A stretch of DNA of 64,000 nucleotides from UBA11663 sp049616325. GTDB taxonomy: Bacteria; Bacteroidota; Bacteroidia; Flavobacteriales_D; Sanyastnellaceae. Below, piece by piece: positions 8,108-15,396 of the stretch. Numbering within the stretch: the first letter of the stretch is position 1; the number at the start of each line of letters is the position of its first letter. Both the position numbers and the translations under genes were made by a program. The notes beneath the pieces are model-generated. The model did not search any database, was not told the DNA's origin, and saw only the letters and a list, made by a program, of their open reading frames with translations. The DNA is taken from positions 1 through 64,000 of the forward strand of contig JBMZHG010000001.1 in the NCBI GenBank assembly GCA_049616325.1, read 5' to 3'.

Positions 8108-9514
8108 TCAATGCCTACCAATTAAATCCAAAGCCGACTTGACCGGCTGAAAACACGAAGCCGGAATCTCGACGAACCTCGTGAGCCAACCCGACATGGC
8201 CCCGTTCCACAAGCCGGGATGTTCCAACACACGGCAGGATTGGCCCTGGACGATTTTGGTGGCTTTCAATGACCGAGACTTGTCCACGTAGGCCCCAAGC
8301 GGTTGGCCGGGGTTGAGGATGCACACGAGTTCAACGGGGTTGAAATGCGTCGCCTTCCCAAGGATGTCCTTGTTGGCATCGGTGAATTCGATGCTTTCGA
8401 CGATTTGGGGTTTTGTCAAGCCTTGATCTACGCCTTCTCCAACTGTGACCCAAAACGGACCTCCTCCTGGCTGCCCTTCGTTGCGAACCACGCCGACCAA
8501 GCGCATCGGGCGATCCAACAACCCAAGAGCACGCGCAGGCGACACGTTTTCAGGCGAGGCCTCAGTTTCAATGCCTGATCCTGAATCGGCCAACCACCGG
8601 AGAAGCTCCGTGGAGACGACTCCCGTGCCTTTGACCACTTCTTGGAAATGATGGCGTTCGATGTCCCACGTTCTGGCGGCGGCCACCATGGCCTGGCTCC
8701 AACGGACCCGTTCCGGAGTGCAAGAAGGCGAAGGGGCGTTGTCGATGTTGCGGATGACCACGGTCTTTGCCGTGACTTGTTCCAGCACGGGCAACAAGGC
8801 CCCGTGGCCCCCGGGGCGGCGAAACACGTCGCCTTCCGGAGTGCGAAGCCACCCTCCTTGGGAATCCAACACCGGGGTGTCCGTTTCGGGGAACTGCACC
8901 GGAAAATGCACTCGGAACTTGCCTGACTCCGCAACTGGAGCCAGGTGCTTTTGGATTTCCTCACGATGCGACTCCTGGACCGTAAACCAAACATCGCCCC
9001 CGTTGGGCATCACCTGCCTCCACGACCGAAGGTGAGCTTGAAACGCCGTTTCTACGGAGGGGCCGTCGGAATCGTCGAGGCGATGGAACGGAACGAGTCC
9101 CTTGGGGATTTGGCCTTTTTTCATCAAGCGCCAAAGCGCTTTCACCGCCTCTGGAATTGGCACCGATCCTTGTCGCCAATCATCCACACCGAGGCTTTTC
9201 ATCCATGCGGATCCAAACGCCAAGTCGTTTGCCTCGTCCCAAAGTCGGCGTTGAGCCTGAGGGTCAGAATCAAGGAAGGCGAACATGCGAGTGGCTGCTC
9301 CTGAAGCCGGAACCCACAATCCCAATTCGCCTGGCGAAGGAGGGCAATCTTGATACGACTGAAGGTGCGATTCCAGCTCTTGATCGGACCACAATTCCAC
9401 GCCGTCGCCCAGCGTGCAGGGGCGGTCCACCCGGAGCGAATTGTGCTCTTGAGTCAACCTGGCGAGACACTCCTCAAGGGAGAGCTCAAAAAGCGAGCCC
9501 TTCGAAGCTTCCAT
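8108..9514 (-). CDS. DUF4301 family protein
   Basis: A 468-residue cytoplasmic protein with no signal peptide. It carries the segments I associate with DUF4301, a Bacteroidota family of unknown function: LWVPASGAATRMFAFL (about residue 66), RRPGGHGALLPVLEQV (about 238) and VVIRNIDNAPS (about 262). The first resembles the glycine-rich nucleotide loop of sugar nucleotidyltransferases and the second the GGHG loop of UDP-sugar pyrophosphorylases, so a nucleotidyltransferase-like fold is plausible but unproven. ATG 9514 sits 4 bases after a TACCTTCG box, which supports this start. galE lies nearby on the other strand. Confidence 0.8.
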   Translation of the reverse strand: MEASKGSLFELSLEECLARLTQEHNSLRVDRPCTLGDGVELWSDQELESHLQSYQDCPPSPGELGLWVPASGAATRMFAFLDSDPQAQRRLWDEANDLAFGSAWMKSLGVDDWRQGSVPIPEAVKALWRLMKKGQIPKGLVPFHRLDDSDGPSVETAFQAHLRSWRQVMPNGGDVWFTVQESHREEIQKHLAPVAESGKFRVHFPVQFPETDTPVLDSQGGWLRTPEGDVFRRPGGHGALLPVLEQVTAKTVVIRNIDNAPSPSCTPERVRWSQAMVAAARTWDIERHHFQEVVKGTGVVSTELLRWLADSGSGIETEASPENVSPARALGLLDRPMRLVGVVRNEGQPGGGPFWVTVGEGVDQGLTKPQIVESIEFTDANKDILGKATHFNPVELVCILNPGQPLGAYVDKSRSLKATKIVQGQSCRVLEHPGLWNGAMSGWLTRFVEIPASCFQPVKSALDLIGRH

Positions 9515-9518
9515 GCCT

Positions 9519-9526
9519 CGAAGGTA
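9519..9526 (-). promoter_or_regulatory. -7 box (TACCTTCG) of the DUF4301 gene
   Basis: The TAnnTTCG variant of the Bacteroidetes -7 element, ending 4 bases before ATG 9514. Predicts a leaderless mRNA. Confidence 0.6.
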
Positions 9527-9548
9527 CTCTCAACGGGATGAGTCTGGG

Positions 9549-9938
9549 TCAGGCGCGACGCAACCGCGAATTGTTCCGCGCGTCGGCGTTTCGAACCTCG
9601 TTGAGGTCGTGCGACAAAGTTTGGCAAACCAACTCCATCTCCGAATTCAAATCGGAGACGAGCCCCGGCAAAGAAGCGAGGTCTTGGTTGAATTTGCTTT
9701 TGCGTTCGATTTCAAGAACCAAGGGAGCCAAGCCTGCCATGCCTAGCATGTTGACCGAAGACTTGAGCTTGTGCGCGACGGGATGCAGGTCGCTCCACCG
9801 CGCTTGACGAATGCACATGTCCATCTCCGTGCTGAATTGCGGTGCTTGCTCAAGGAACAGCTCCACAATCTGTTGCACCATGGCTTCGTTGCCATGAAAC
9901 ACCTGCTGGAGGTAGGTCAAATCGTAGTGACGGCCCAT
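9549..9938 (-). CDS. Hpt domain protein (histidine phosphotransfer)
   Basis: A 129-residue all-helical protein that begins MGRHYDLTYLQQVFHG. It carries the Hpt signature HPVAHKLKSSVNMLG, in which the His of AHKLKSS (about residue 55) is the expected phosphoacceptor. Its role would be to pass phosphate between receiver domains of a hybrid kinase and a response regulator. No kinase or regulator is adjacent, so its partners are elsewhere. The frame is open far upstream, but that extension has Arg-rich non-protein-like composition and overlaps galE on the opposite strand, so ATG 9938 is preferred. Confidence 0.88.
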   Translation of the reverse strand: MGRHYDLTYLQQVFHGNEAMVQQIVELFLEQAPQFSTEMDMCIRQARWSDLHPVAHKLKSSVNMLGMAGLAPLVLEIERKSKFNQDLASLPGLVSDLNSEMELVCQTLSHDLNEVRNADARNNSRLRRA

Positions 9939-9991
9939 GGGCTGACATACGTGATGTAGTATAAAAAAGTTACATCCCTGCCCGAACGGCG

Positions 9992-9999
9992 TAGATTCG
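9992..9999 (+). promoter_or_regulatory. -7 box (TAGATTCG) of galE
   Basis: TAnnTTCG box ending 4 bases before ATG 10004, giving a predicted leaderless start. Confidence 0.6.
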
Positions 10000-10003
10000 C
10001 ACC

Positions 10004-11056
10004 ATGAGCAGCGACCTAAAAAAGCGCGTCTTGGTGACGGGAGGAGCCGGCTACATCGGCAGCCACACCGCGGTTGCATTGCACGAGTCTGGCTACGTTC
10101 CGGTGCTGCTCGACAACTTGAACAATTCAGAATTGTCGGCCGTGGAAGGCGTTCGGGCACTGTGCGGCACAGACGTTCGGTTCGTCGAAGCGGACATTCG
10201 CGATGCTGGAGCGCTGCGTGGCTTGTTTGCCGAAATGCGCGACGCTGGCACCCCGCTGGAAGGAATCCTGCACTTCGCTGCCCACAAAGCCGTCGGCGAA
10301 AGCGTGGATCACCCTGCCAAATACGCCTCGAACAACGTGGGCGGGCTGGGAACTTTGTTGGAAGTCGCCAACGAATTCGCCGTGCGAAACGTCGTGTTCT
10401 CGTCGAGCTGTACGGTGTACGGAGAGCCGGAGAATGTCCCGGTGGACGAGTCGGCGCCGTTTCAGGAAGCGGAATCTCCCTACGGGTGGACGAAGCAGGC
10501 GAGCGAGCGGGTGTTGACGGACCACGCCGCAACTCACCCCAAGCATCGCATTGCGCTGTTGAGGTATTTCAACCCGATTGGAGCTCATCCCACAGCAATC
10601 CTCGGCGAATTGCCGCTTGGGGTGCCCAACAACCTCGTGCCCTTCCTGACCCAAGCCGTGGCGGGAATTCGGGGAGAATTGACGGTGTTTGGGGGCGACT
10701 ACCGCACGCCAGACGGCACCTGCATCCGCGACTACCTGCACGTCATGGATTTGGCGGAAGCACACGTCGCGGCCCTAGCGTGGTGTTTCCGACAAGAAGC
10801 GGACGAGTCCGTGGTACGTGCCTTCAACTTGGGCACTGGCCAAGGTGCGTCCGTGTTGGAAGTCATCCAAGCCTTTGAGCGGGCCACGGGCGAGCGCGTC
10901 CCCTACCGCATGGGTGAGCGAAGGGCAGGCGACGTGGTGGCGATTTGGGCAGATCCCTCGCGGGCCAAGGAAGAGCTGGGTTGGGCCACTCGCCGTTCGT
11001 TGGAAACGTCGTTGGCGGATTCGTGGAAGTGGCAGCAAGCGCTCAAAAAAGGGTAA
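10004..11056 (+). CDS. galE: UDP-glucose 4-epimerase
   Basis: An NAD-dependent short-chain dehydrogenase that interconverts UDP-glucose and UDP-galactose, supplying sugar nucleotides for surface polysaccharide. Visible elements are the Rossmann loop TGGAGYIGSHT at the N-terminus, the catalytic Ser/Thr segment SSSCTVYG, the active-site YGWTK (Tyr-x-x-x-Lys), RYFNPIGAHP and the substrate loop FGGDYRTPDGTCIRDY. Length of 350 residues is normal. Its 3' end overlaps the converging PAP2-like gene by 14 bases. Confidence 0.96.
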   Translation: MSSDLKKRVLVTGGAGYIGSHTAVALHESGYVPVLLDNLNNSELSAVEGVRALCGTDVRFVEADIRDAGALRGLFAEMRDAGTPLEGILHFAAHKAVGESVDHPAKYASNNVGGLGTLLEVANEFAVRNVVFSSSCTVYGEPENVPVDESAPFQEAESPYGWTKQASERVLTDHAATHPKHRIALLRYFNPIGAHPTAILGELPLGVPNNLVPFLTQAVAGIRGELTVFGGDYRTPDGTCIRDYLHVMDLAEAHVAALAWCFRQEADESVVRAFNLGTGQGASVLEVIQAFERATGERVPYRMGERRAGDVVAIWADPSRAKEELGWATRRSLETSLADSWKWQQALKKG

Positions 11057-11645
11057 GCCAGACCGACCCCAGGCCGAGCGCAAACCCCGCGTAAACTTCC
11101 CGAGGCGTGTGCGCCCCCAAGCAAAGTCGGCTCCACCCTACCAGACCGGAACTGAGAATCAACGCACTGACCCACCCCAAATTCCAGGAACCGTCGGACA
11201 TCGCCACGGTCATGTACACGGCGAGGACGCCGCCCTGGGCCAGCATGTGCATGCTGATTTTGGTCTTCCACGTCAGAACCCAGGCCGAGCCAATGGCCAC
11301 CACCAAGGAAAGCAGCACTTGGCGGTAAAACAACGGCACCTCGACGCTGGTGCTGTTGACGACAAGTGCATACGCCATGAGGTAATACGCGAGCACAAGC
11401 AAAAAGGGAATCGGACGCTCGCCTCGTCTGCGAATGTCCCAGTCGCTGATCACCCCCCGTCGCTTCAGAATCCACAACGAAAAGGCAGGAGCAAGGGTGT
11501 TGATGAGCAACAGAACAAACAAGTAGGCAAAGAGCCCCATCCGGTAGGCCAAATACCCGTCCACCGCCCAAAGCAAACTCAGCGTAAGCAAGGGCATGCA
11601 CAACGGATGCAACACCGCACTGATGAATTGTGCCAAGCCTCTCAT
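11043..11645 (-). CDS. PAP2-like integral membrane protein
   Basis: About 200 residues with five or six hydrophobic segments. Remnants of the PAP2 phosphatase signature are recognisable: RRRGERPIPF in the place of KxxxxxxRP, TKISMHMLAQGG in the place of the PSGH motif, and GWSRLCLGAHTPREVYAG in the place of SRxxxxxHxxxD. The central motif departs from the consensus, with Met-His instead of Ser-Gly-His. It may be a lipid or undecaprenyl phosphate phosphatase or a degenerate relative. ATG 11645 overlaps the rpoN stop (TGATG), so the two are coupled. Confidence 0.7.
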   Translation of the reverse strand: MRGLAQFISAVLHPLCMPLLTLSLLWAVDGYLAYRMGLFAYLFVLLLINTLAPAFSLWILKRRGVISDWDIRRRGERPIPFLLVLAYYLMAYALVVNSTSVEVPLFYRQVLLSLVVAIGSAWVLTWKTKISMHMLAQGGVLAVYMTVAMSDGSWNLGWVSALILSSGLVGWSRLCLGAHTPREVYAGFALGLGSVWLTLF

Positions 11646-13108
11646 CACAACTCCTTGCGCAGCCGAGCCACAGGTATGCCGAGTTGCTCGCGGTATTTGG
11701 CCACCGTCCGCCGAGCGATGTTGTAGCCCTTGGCGTTAAGCAACACCCCGAGCTTTTCGTCGGACAGGGGCTTGCGCTTGTCTTCTTCGGCAATGGCGTC
11801 CTGCAAGATTTTCTTGACTTCGCGCGAACTGACCTCTTCACCGCTATCTGTGGCAATGCCTTCAGAGAAGAACGACTTGAGCGAGAGCGTTCCGTAAGGG
11901 GTCTGAACGTATTTGCTGTTGGCGACGCGCGACACGGTGCTGATGTCCATGCCGATTCGGTCTGCGATGTCCTTCAAGATCATCGGCTTCAGGTCCACTT
12001 CGTCGCCACTCAAAAAGTACGCACGCTGGTGGTCCACAATGGCCTGCATCGTCTTGGTGAGCGTTTGTTGCCGCTGCGCGATGGCGTCGACAAACCACTT
12101 GGCGGCATCCACTTTTTGTTTGACAAACGTGAGCGCCTCCCGAGTCGCCTTGTCCTGCTTCCCGCCTTGGCTGTAGGTGTCCATCATTTCGCGGTACGTC
12201 CGACTGACTCGAAGCTCGGGAGCGTTGCGGCCGTTGAGCTGCAGCAAGACGTCTTCGCCGTCCACTGAAAGAAGAAAGTCCGGGATGACGTGGTGCACAA
12301 CGCGAGAAGATTCACTTCCGGCGTTTCCGGGCTTGGGGTTGAGGCGGGTCAGCTCGTCGAGCGCAGCGCGCAAGTCGTCCTCGTCAATTTCCAAGGCCGA
12401 TTGGAGCTTGTCGTAATGCTTCTTCGTGAAGGCCTCGTAATGCTCTTCGAGGAGCAACGCGGCACGCGCAAGCGCCACTTGACGAGGATCCTCCGCAGGC
12501 TTGTCCTGACGCTTGCGGGTCACTTGAAGCTGGAGGCATTCTTGCAAGTCCCGAGCGCCAACACCCGCCGGATCGAGGGTTTGGACCACCTCCAAGCTCT
12601 CCTCGAGCGCACTTCGCGGCACGTCGATGCCCTGGGTGAAGGCGAGGTCGTTGACAATGCTGTCCAAATCCCGCCGCAAGTACCCGTCGTCGTCCAAATG
12701 CCCAATGAGGTGCTCGGCCAAGGCCCGCGTTTCCAACGCGATGTCGAGCAGCCCGAGTTGGTCTGACAACAATTCACGGAACGTCGCACCGCTCCCCAAG
12801 GGAATGTCGCGGTCCTCCACGTCGGCTCCATGGTTTCTCACGCTCAGCTGGTAATCCGGCGTTTCGTCGTCCAGGTACTCGTCAAAATCAAAATCCTCAA
12901 GCGCCTCCGACGCCTCGTGCTCGTCGCGGTCCAGGTCGTCCTGCACCTCCTCCCTCTCGGCTCCCTCTTCCAGCGCAGGGTTCGCTTCGAGCTCCTGCTT
13001 GATTCGGGCTTCGAGCTCCAACGTCGGCACCTGCAGCAGCTTCATCAGCTGAATCTGCTGGGGCGACAGCTTCTGAAGAAGCTTTTGTTGGAGGCTCTGT
13101 TTGAGCAT
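11645..13108 (-). CDS. rpoN: RNA polymerase sigma-54 factor
   Basis: Alternative sigma factor that needs an AAA+ activator. The glutamine-rich activator-interacting region I is visible at the N-terminus (MLKQSLQQKLLQKLSPQQIQLMKLLQ), followed by an acidic linker (region II, residues about 50-100), the core-binding domain, the HTH region around SRVANSKYVQTPYGTLSLKSFF, and a C-terminal RpoN box ARRTVAKYREQLGIP. At 487 residues it is full length. It starts two bases after asnS ends, so it is probably co-transcribed from the asnS promoter. Confidence 0.97.
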   Translation of the reverse strand: MLKQSLQQKLLQKLSPQQIQLMKLLQVPTLELEARIKQELEANPALEEGAEREEVQDDLDRDEHEASEALEDFDFDEYLDDETPDYQLSVRNHGADVEDRDIPLGSGATFRELLSDQLGLLDIALETRALAEHLIGHLDDDGYLRRDLDSIVNDLAFTQGIDVPRSALEESLEVVQTLDPAGVGARDLQECLQLQVTRKRQDKPAEDPRQVALARAALLLEEHYEAFTKKHYDKLQSALEIDEDDLRAALDELTRLNPKPGNAGSESSRVVHHVIPDFLLSVDGEDVLLQLNGRNAPELRVSRTYREMMDTYSQGGKQDKATREALTFVKQKVDAAKWFVDAIAQRQQTLTKTMQAIVDHQRAYFLSGDEVDLKPMILKDIADRIGMDISTVSRVANSKYVQTPYGTLSLKSFFSEGIATDSGEEVSSREVKKILQDAIAEEDKRKPLSDEKLGVLLNAKGYNIARRTVAKYREQLGIPVARLRKEL

Positions 13109-13110
13109 GG

Positions 13111-14559
13111 TTAGAATTCGGCGTTCAGCGGGGTTCTTGGGAAGGGGATGACGTCCCGAATGTTGGGCATTCCTGTGACGTACATGACCAGCCTTTCAAA
13201 TCCCATGCCAAACCCGCAGTGCTTCGCCGAACCAAACTTTCGCGTCTCCAAATACCACCACACGTGTTCTTCGGGAATGTTGAAATCCGCGCATTTCTTT
13301 TTCAGCACGTCCAAGCGCTCCTCGCGTTGGCTTCCGCCGATGATTTCACCGATGCCTGGCACCAACACGTCCATCGCTGCCACCGTCTTCCCGTCGTCGT
13401 TCGCGCGCATGTAAAACGCCTTGATGCCCGCCGGGTAATCGGTGACCACCACCGGCCCGCCGACGTGCTTCTCCACAAGCCAGCGCTCGTGTTCGCTTTG
13501 CAAATCCACCCCCCACTCGACCGGAAATTTGAATTTCTTCTTCTTGTACGGCTTGGAATTTCTCAGCAAATCAATGGCCTCGGTGTACGTCAGGTGCGTG
13601 AAGGGCGCGTCAACCACAGCCTGCAGCCTCGCGCGCAACGGATGCTCGTGTCGATCCGCCTGCGGAAGCCCCTTTTCTGCCTCGATTTCGCGTTTCTCCA
13701 AGAAGGCCAAATCCTCGGCGCTGTGCTCCAATGTGTAGGACAGCACGTACTTGAGGCAATCTTCGGCCAAGGCCATGTCGTCCTTCAAGTCCGCGAAGGC
13801 CATCTCCGGCTCAATCATCCAAAACTCCGCCAGGTGACGAGACGTGTTGCTGTTCTCGGCTCGAAACGTCGGCCCGAAGGTGTACACCTGGCCCAGTGCC
13901 ATGGCGCCCAGTTCCGCTTCGAGCTGTCCACTGACGGTCAGGTTCGCTTCCTTGCCGAAGAAGTCCTGCTCGACGTCCACCGCACCGGACTCGGTCCGAG
14001 GAAGGTTTTCGAGGTCAAGCGTGGTCACCCGGAACATCTCGCCGGCACCTTCCGCGTCGCTTCCGGTGATGATCGGCGTGTGAAGTTGGTAGAACCCGCG
14101 CTCGTGGAAGAACGAGTGCACCGCGTACTGAAGCACGTGGCGCACGCGGAACACCGCCCCAAACGTGTTCGTTCGGAAACGCAAGTGCGCCTTCTCGCGA
14201 AGAAATTCCAAGCTGTGGCGCTTCATTTGGATCGGGAATTCCTCGGGGTCGGCCCCGCCCAGAACCTCCAAAGACTGCACCAAAAGCTCCGTCGCTTGAC
14301 CGCCGCCTTGGCTTTCCACCAACGTCCCCACCGCTTCCACCGCCGCTCCCGTGTGGAGCTGTTTCAACACCTCCGGAGCCGTGGCGTCCTTGTCGACCAC
14401 GAGCTGCAAATTCTGCAGCGTTGAACCGTCGTTTACCGCCAAAAACCGGTCGTTTCGGAACGTGCGAACCCACCCGCAAACGCGGACGGTTTGGCCCACG
14501 TGGGCGTCGCTCAAAAGCAGGGAAATGCGCTTGCGCGCCGTGGTCTGAGAATCCGTCAT
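13111..14559 (-). CDS. asnS: Asparagine--tRNA ligase
   Basis: Class II aminoacyl-tRNA synthetase with an N-terminal OB-fold anticodon-binding domain (QTVRVCGWVRTFRNDRFLAVNDGS) and the catalytic core with motif 2 (FGPTFRAENSNTSRHLAEFWMIEPE) and motif 3 (GFGMGFERLVMYVTG). The core sequence HLAEFWMIEPEMAF is the AsnRS form rather than AspRS. Length of 482 residues is normal. The leader contains a short upstream reading frame with a good Shine-Dalgarno sequence. Confidence 0.96.
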   Translation of the reverse strand: MTDSQTTARKRISLLLSDAHVGQTVRVCGWVRTFRNDRFLAVNDGSTLQNLQLVVDKDATAPEVLKQLHTGAAVEAVGTLVESQGGGQATELLVQSLEVLGGADPEEFPIQMKRHSLEFLREKAHLRFRTNTFGAVFRVRHVLQYAVHSFFHERGFYQLHTPIITGSDAEGAGEMFRVTTLDLENLPRTESGAVDVEQDFFGKEANLTVSGQLEAELGAMALGQVYTFGPTFRAENSNTSRHLAEFWMIEPEMAFADLKDDMALAEDCLKYVLSYTLEHSAEDLAFLEKREIEAEKGLPQADRHEHPLRARLQAVVDAPFTHLTYTEAIDLLRNSKPYKKKKFKFPVEWGVDLQSEHERWLVEKHVGGPVVVTDYPAGIKAFYMRANDDGKTVAAMDVLVPGIGEIIGGSQREERLDVLKKKCADFNIPEEHVWWYLETRKFGSAKHCGFGMGFERLVMYVTGMPNIRDVIPFPRTPLNAEF

Positions 14560-14560
14560 G

Positions 14561-14601
14561 TCATCGGCTTTTCCCCATCATGGGGTCCTCCTACAAAGTA
14601 A
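14561..14601 (-). promoter_or_regulatory. asnS leader: -7-like box, Shine-Dalgarno and six-codon upstream ORF
   Basis: Reading towards asnS: TTACTTTG (14594-14601, a near match to the -7 box), AGGAGG (14587-14592), a five-base gap, then a six-codon frame encoding MMGKSR with its TGA at 14561-14563, one base before the asnS ATG. A CCCCATCATGGGG palindrome covers the first codons. A canonical Shine-Dalgarno sequence is unusual in this window. A regulatory role is possible but unproven. Confidence 0.4.
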
Positions 14602-14648
14602 AGACAGGGAGCGCGGCTTCCCCTGCTGCACGCCCATGAATTTCCAAC

Positions 14649-15335
14649 TCAGGAATCGCTTTCGACACGTCCGTCGCGAAGTCGCACCGTGCGATGCGCG
14701 TACGCCGCGATGTCCTCCTCGTGCGTGACAAGGATGACGGTGTTTCCCGCTTTTTGGATTTCCCCGAAGAGCTCCATGACCTCTTCCGAAGTCGCGGTGT
14801 CCAGGTTCCCCGTGGGTTCGTCGGCCAAAATGATGCTCGGCTTCATCACCAACGCTCGACCGACCGCCACGCGCTGCCGCTGCCCGCCGCTGAGTTCGTT
14901 GGGCCGGTGATTCATGCGGTCTCCCAGCCCAACTTGAGCCAAGACTTCCCGGGCGCGGTCCTGGCGCTCCGCCTTCGGAATTCCGGCGTACACCATCGGC
15001 AAGGCGACATTTTCCAGGGCCGTGTAGCGGGGCAGCAAATTGAACGTTTGAAACACGAAGCCAATCTCCCGATTTCGAATTTCCGCGAGCGCGTCGTCTT
15101 CGAGGCGGCTCACGTCTTGGCCGTTGAGGATATACGATCCGGAGGTCGGGCTGTCCAGGCATCCGAGCATGTTCATGAGGGTAGACTTTCCAGAGCCCGA
15201 GGGGCCCATCAGCGCAACGTACTCGTTGGCCCGGATGTCCAAGTCCAACCCGTCCAAGGCGTGAACAACCTGATCCCCCACGTGGTACGTCTTTCTCAGA
15301 TCTCGCGCATGAATCAAAGGTTGTTCACCGGCCAT
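14649..15335 (-). CDS. lolD: LolD/MacB-type ABC transporter ATP-binding protein
   Basis: A 228-residue ATPase of the LolD/MacB/FtsE subfamily. It has Walker A GPSGSGKST, the LolD-like stretch NEYVALMGPSGSGKSTLMNMLG, the subfamily-typical REIGFVFQTFNLLPRYTALENVALP, signature ELSGGQRQRVAVGRAL, Walker B IILADEPTGNLDT and switch His in VTHEEDIAAYA. It probably powers lipoprotein release from the inner membrane or MacB-like efflux. No permease is adjacent, so the exact partner is not known. ATG 15335 sits 4 bases behind a TAACTTCG box. Confidence 0.85.
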   Translation of the reverse strand: MAGEQPLIHARDLRKTYHVGDQVVHALDGLDLDIRANEYVALMGPSGSGKSTLMNMLGCLDSPTSGSYILNGQDVSRLEDDALAEIRNREIGFVFQTFNLLPRYTALENVALPMVYAGIPKAERQDRAREVLAQVGLGDRMNHRPNELSGGQRQRVAVGRALVMKPSIILADEPTGNLDTATSEEVMELFGEIQKAGNTVILVTHEEDIAAYAHRTVRLRDGRVESDS

Positions 15336-15339
15336 GGTG

Positions 15340-15347
15340 CGAAGTTA
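15340..15347 (-). promoter_or_regulatory. -7 box (TAACTTCG) of lolD
   Basis: TAnnTTCG box ending 4 bases before the lolD ATG. It is back to back with the 15384-15391 promoter of the divergent gene. Confidence 0.6.
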
Positions 15348-15383
15348 GGATTTGGCGCACCAAACAACCCTGAAGCCCTTTTG

Positions 15384-15391
15384 TAAGTTTG
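15384..15391 (+). promoter_or_regulatory. -7 box (TAAGTTTG) of the T9SS type B cargo gene
   Basis: Perfect TAnnTTTG, ending 5 bases before ATG 15397. It supports that start over the downstream ATG 15445. Confidence 0.65.
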
Positions 15392-15396
15392 ACCCT

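Noticed and set aside
13219..14424. Open frame of 401 codons on the plus strand opposite asnS
   Set aside because: Composition dominated by His, Arg, Leu and Val, no domain; asnS on the other strand is certain.
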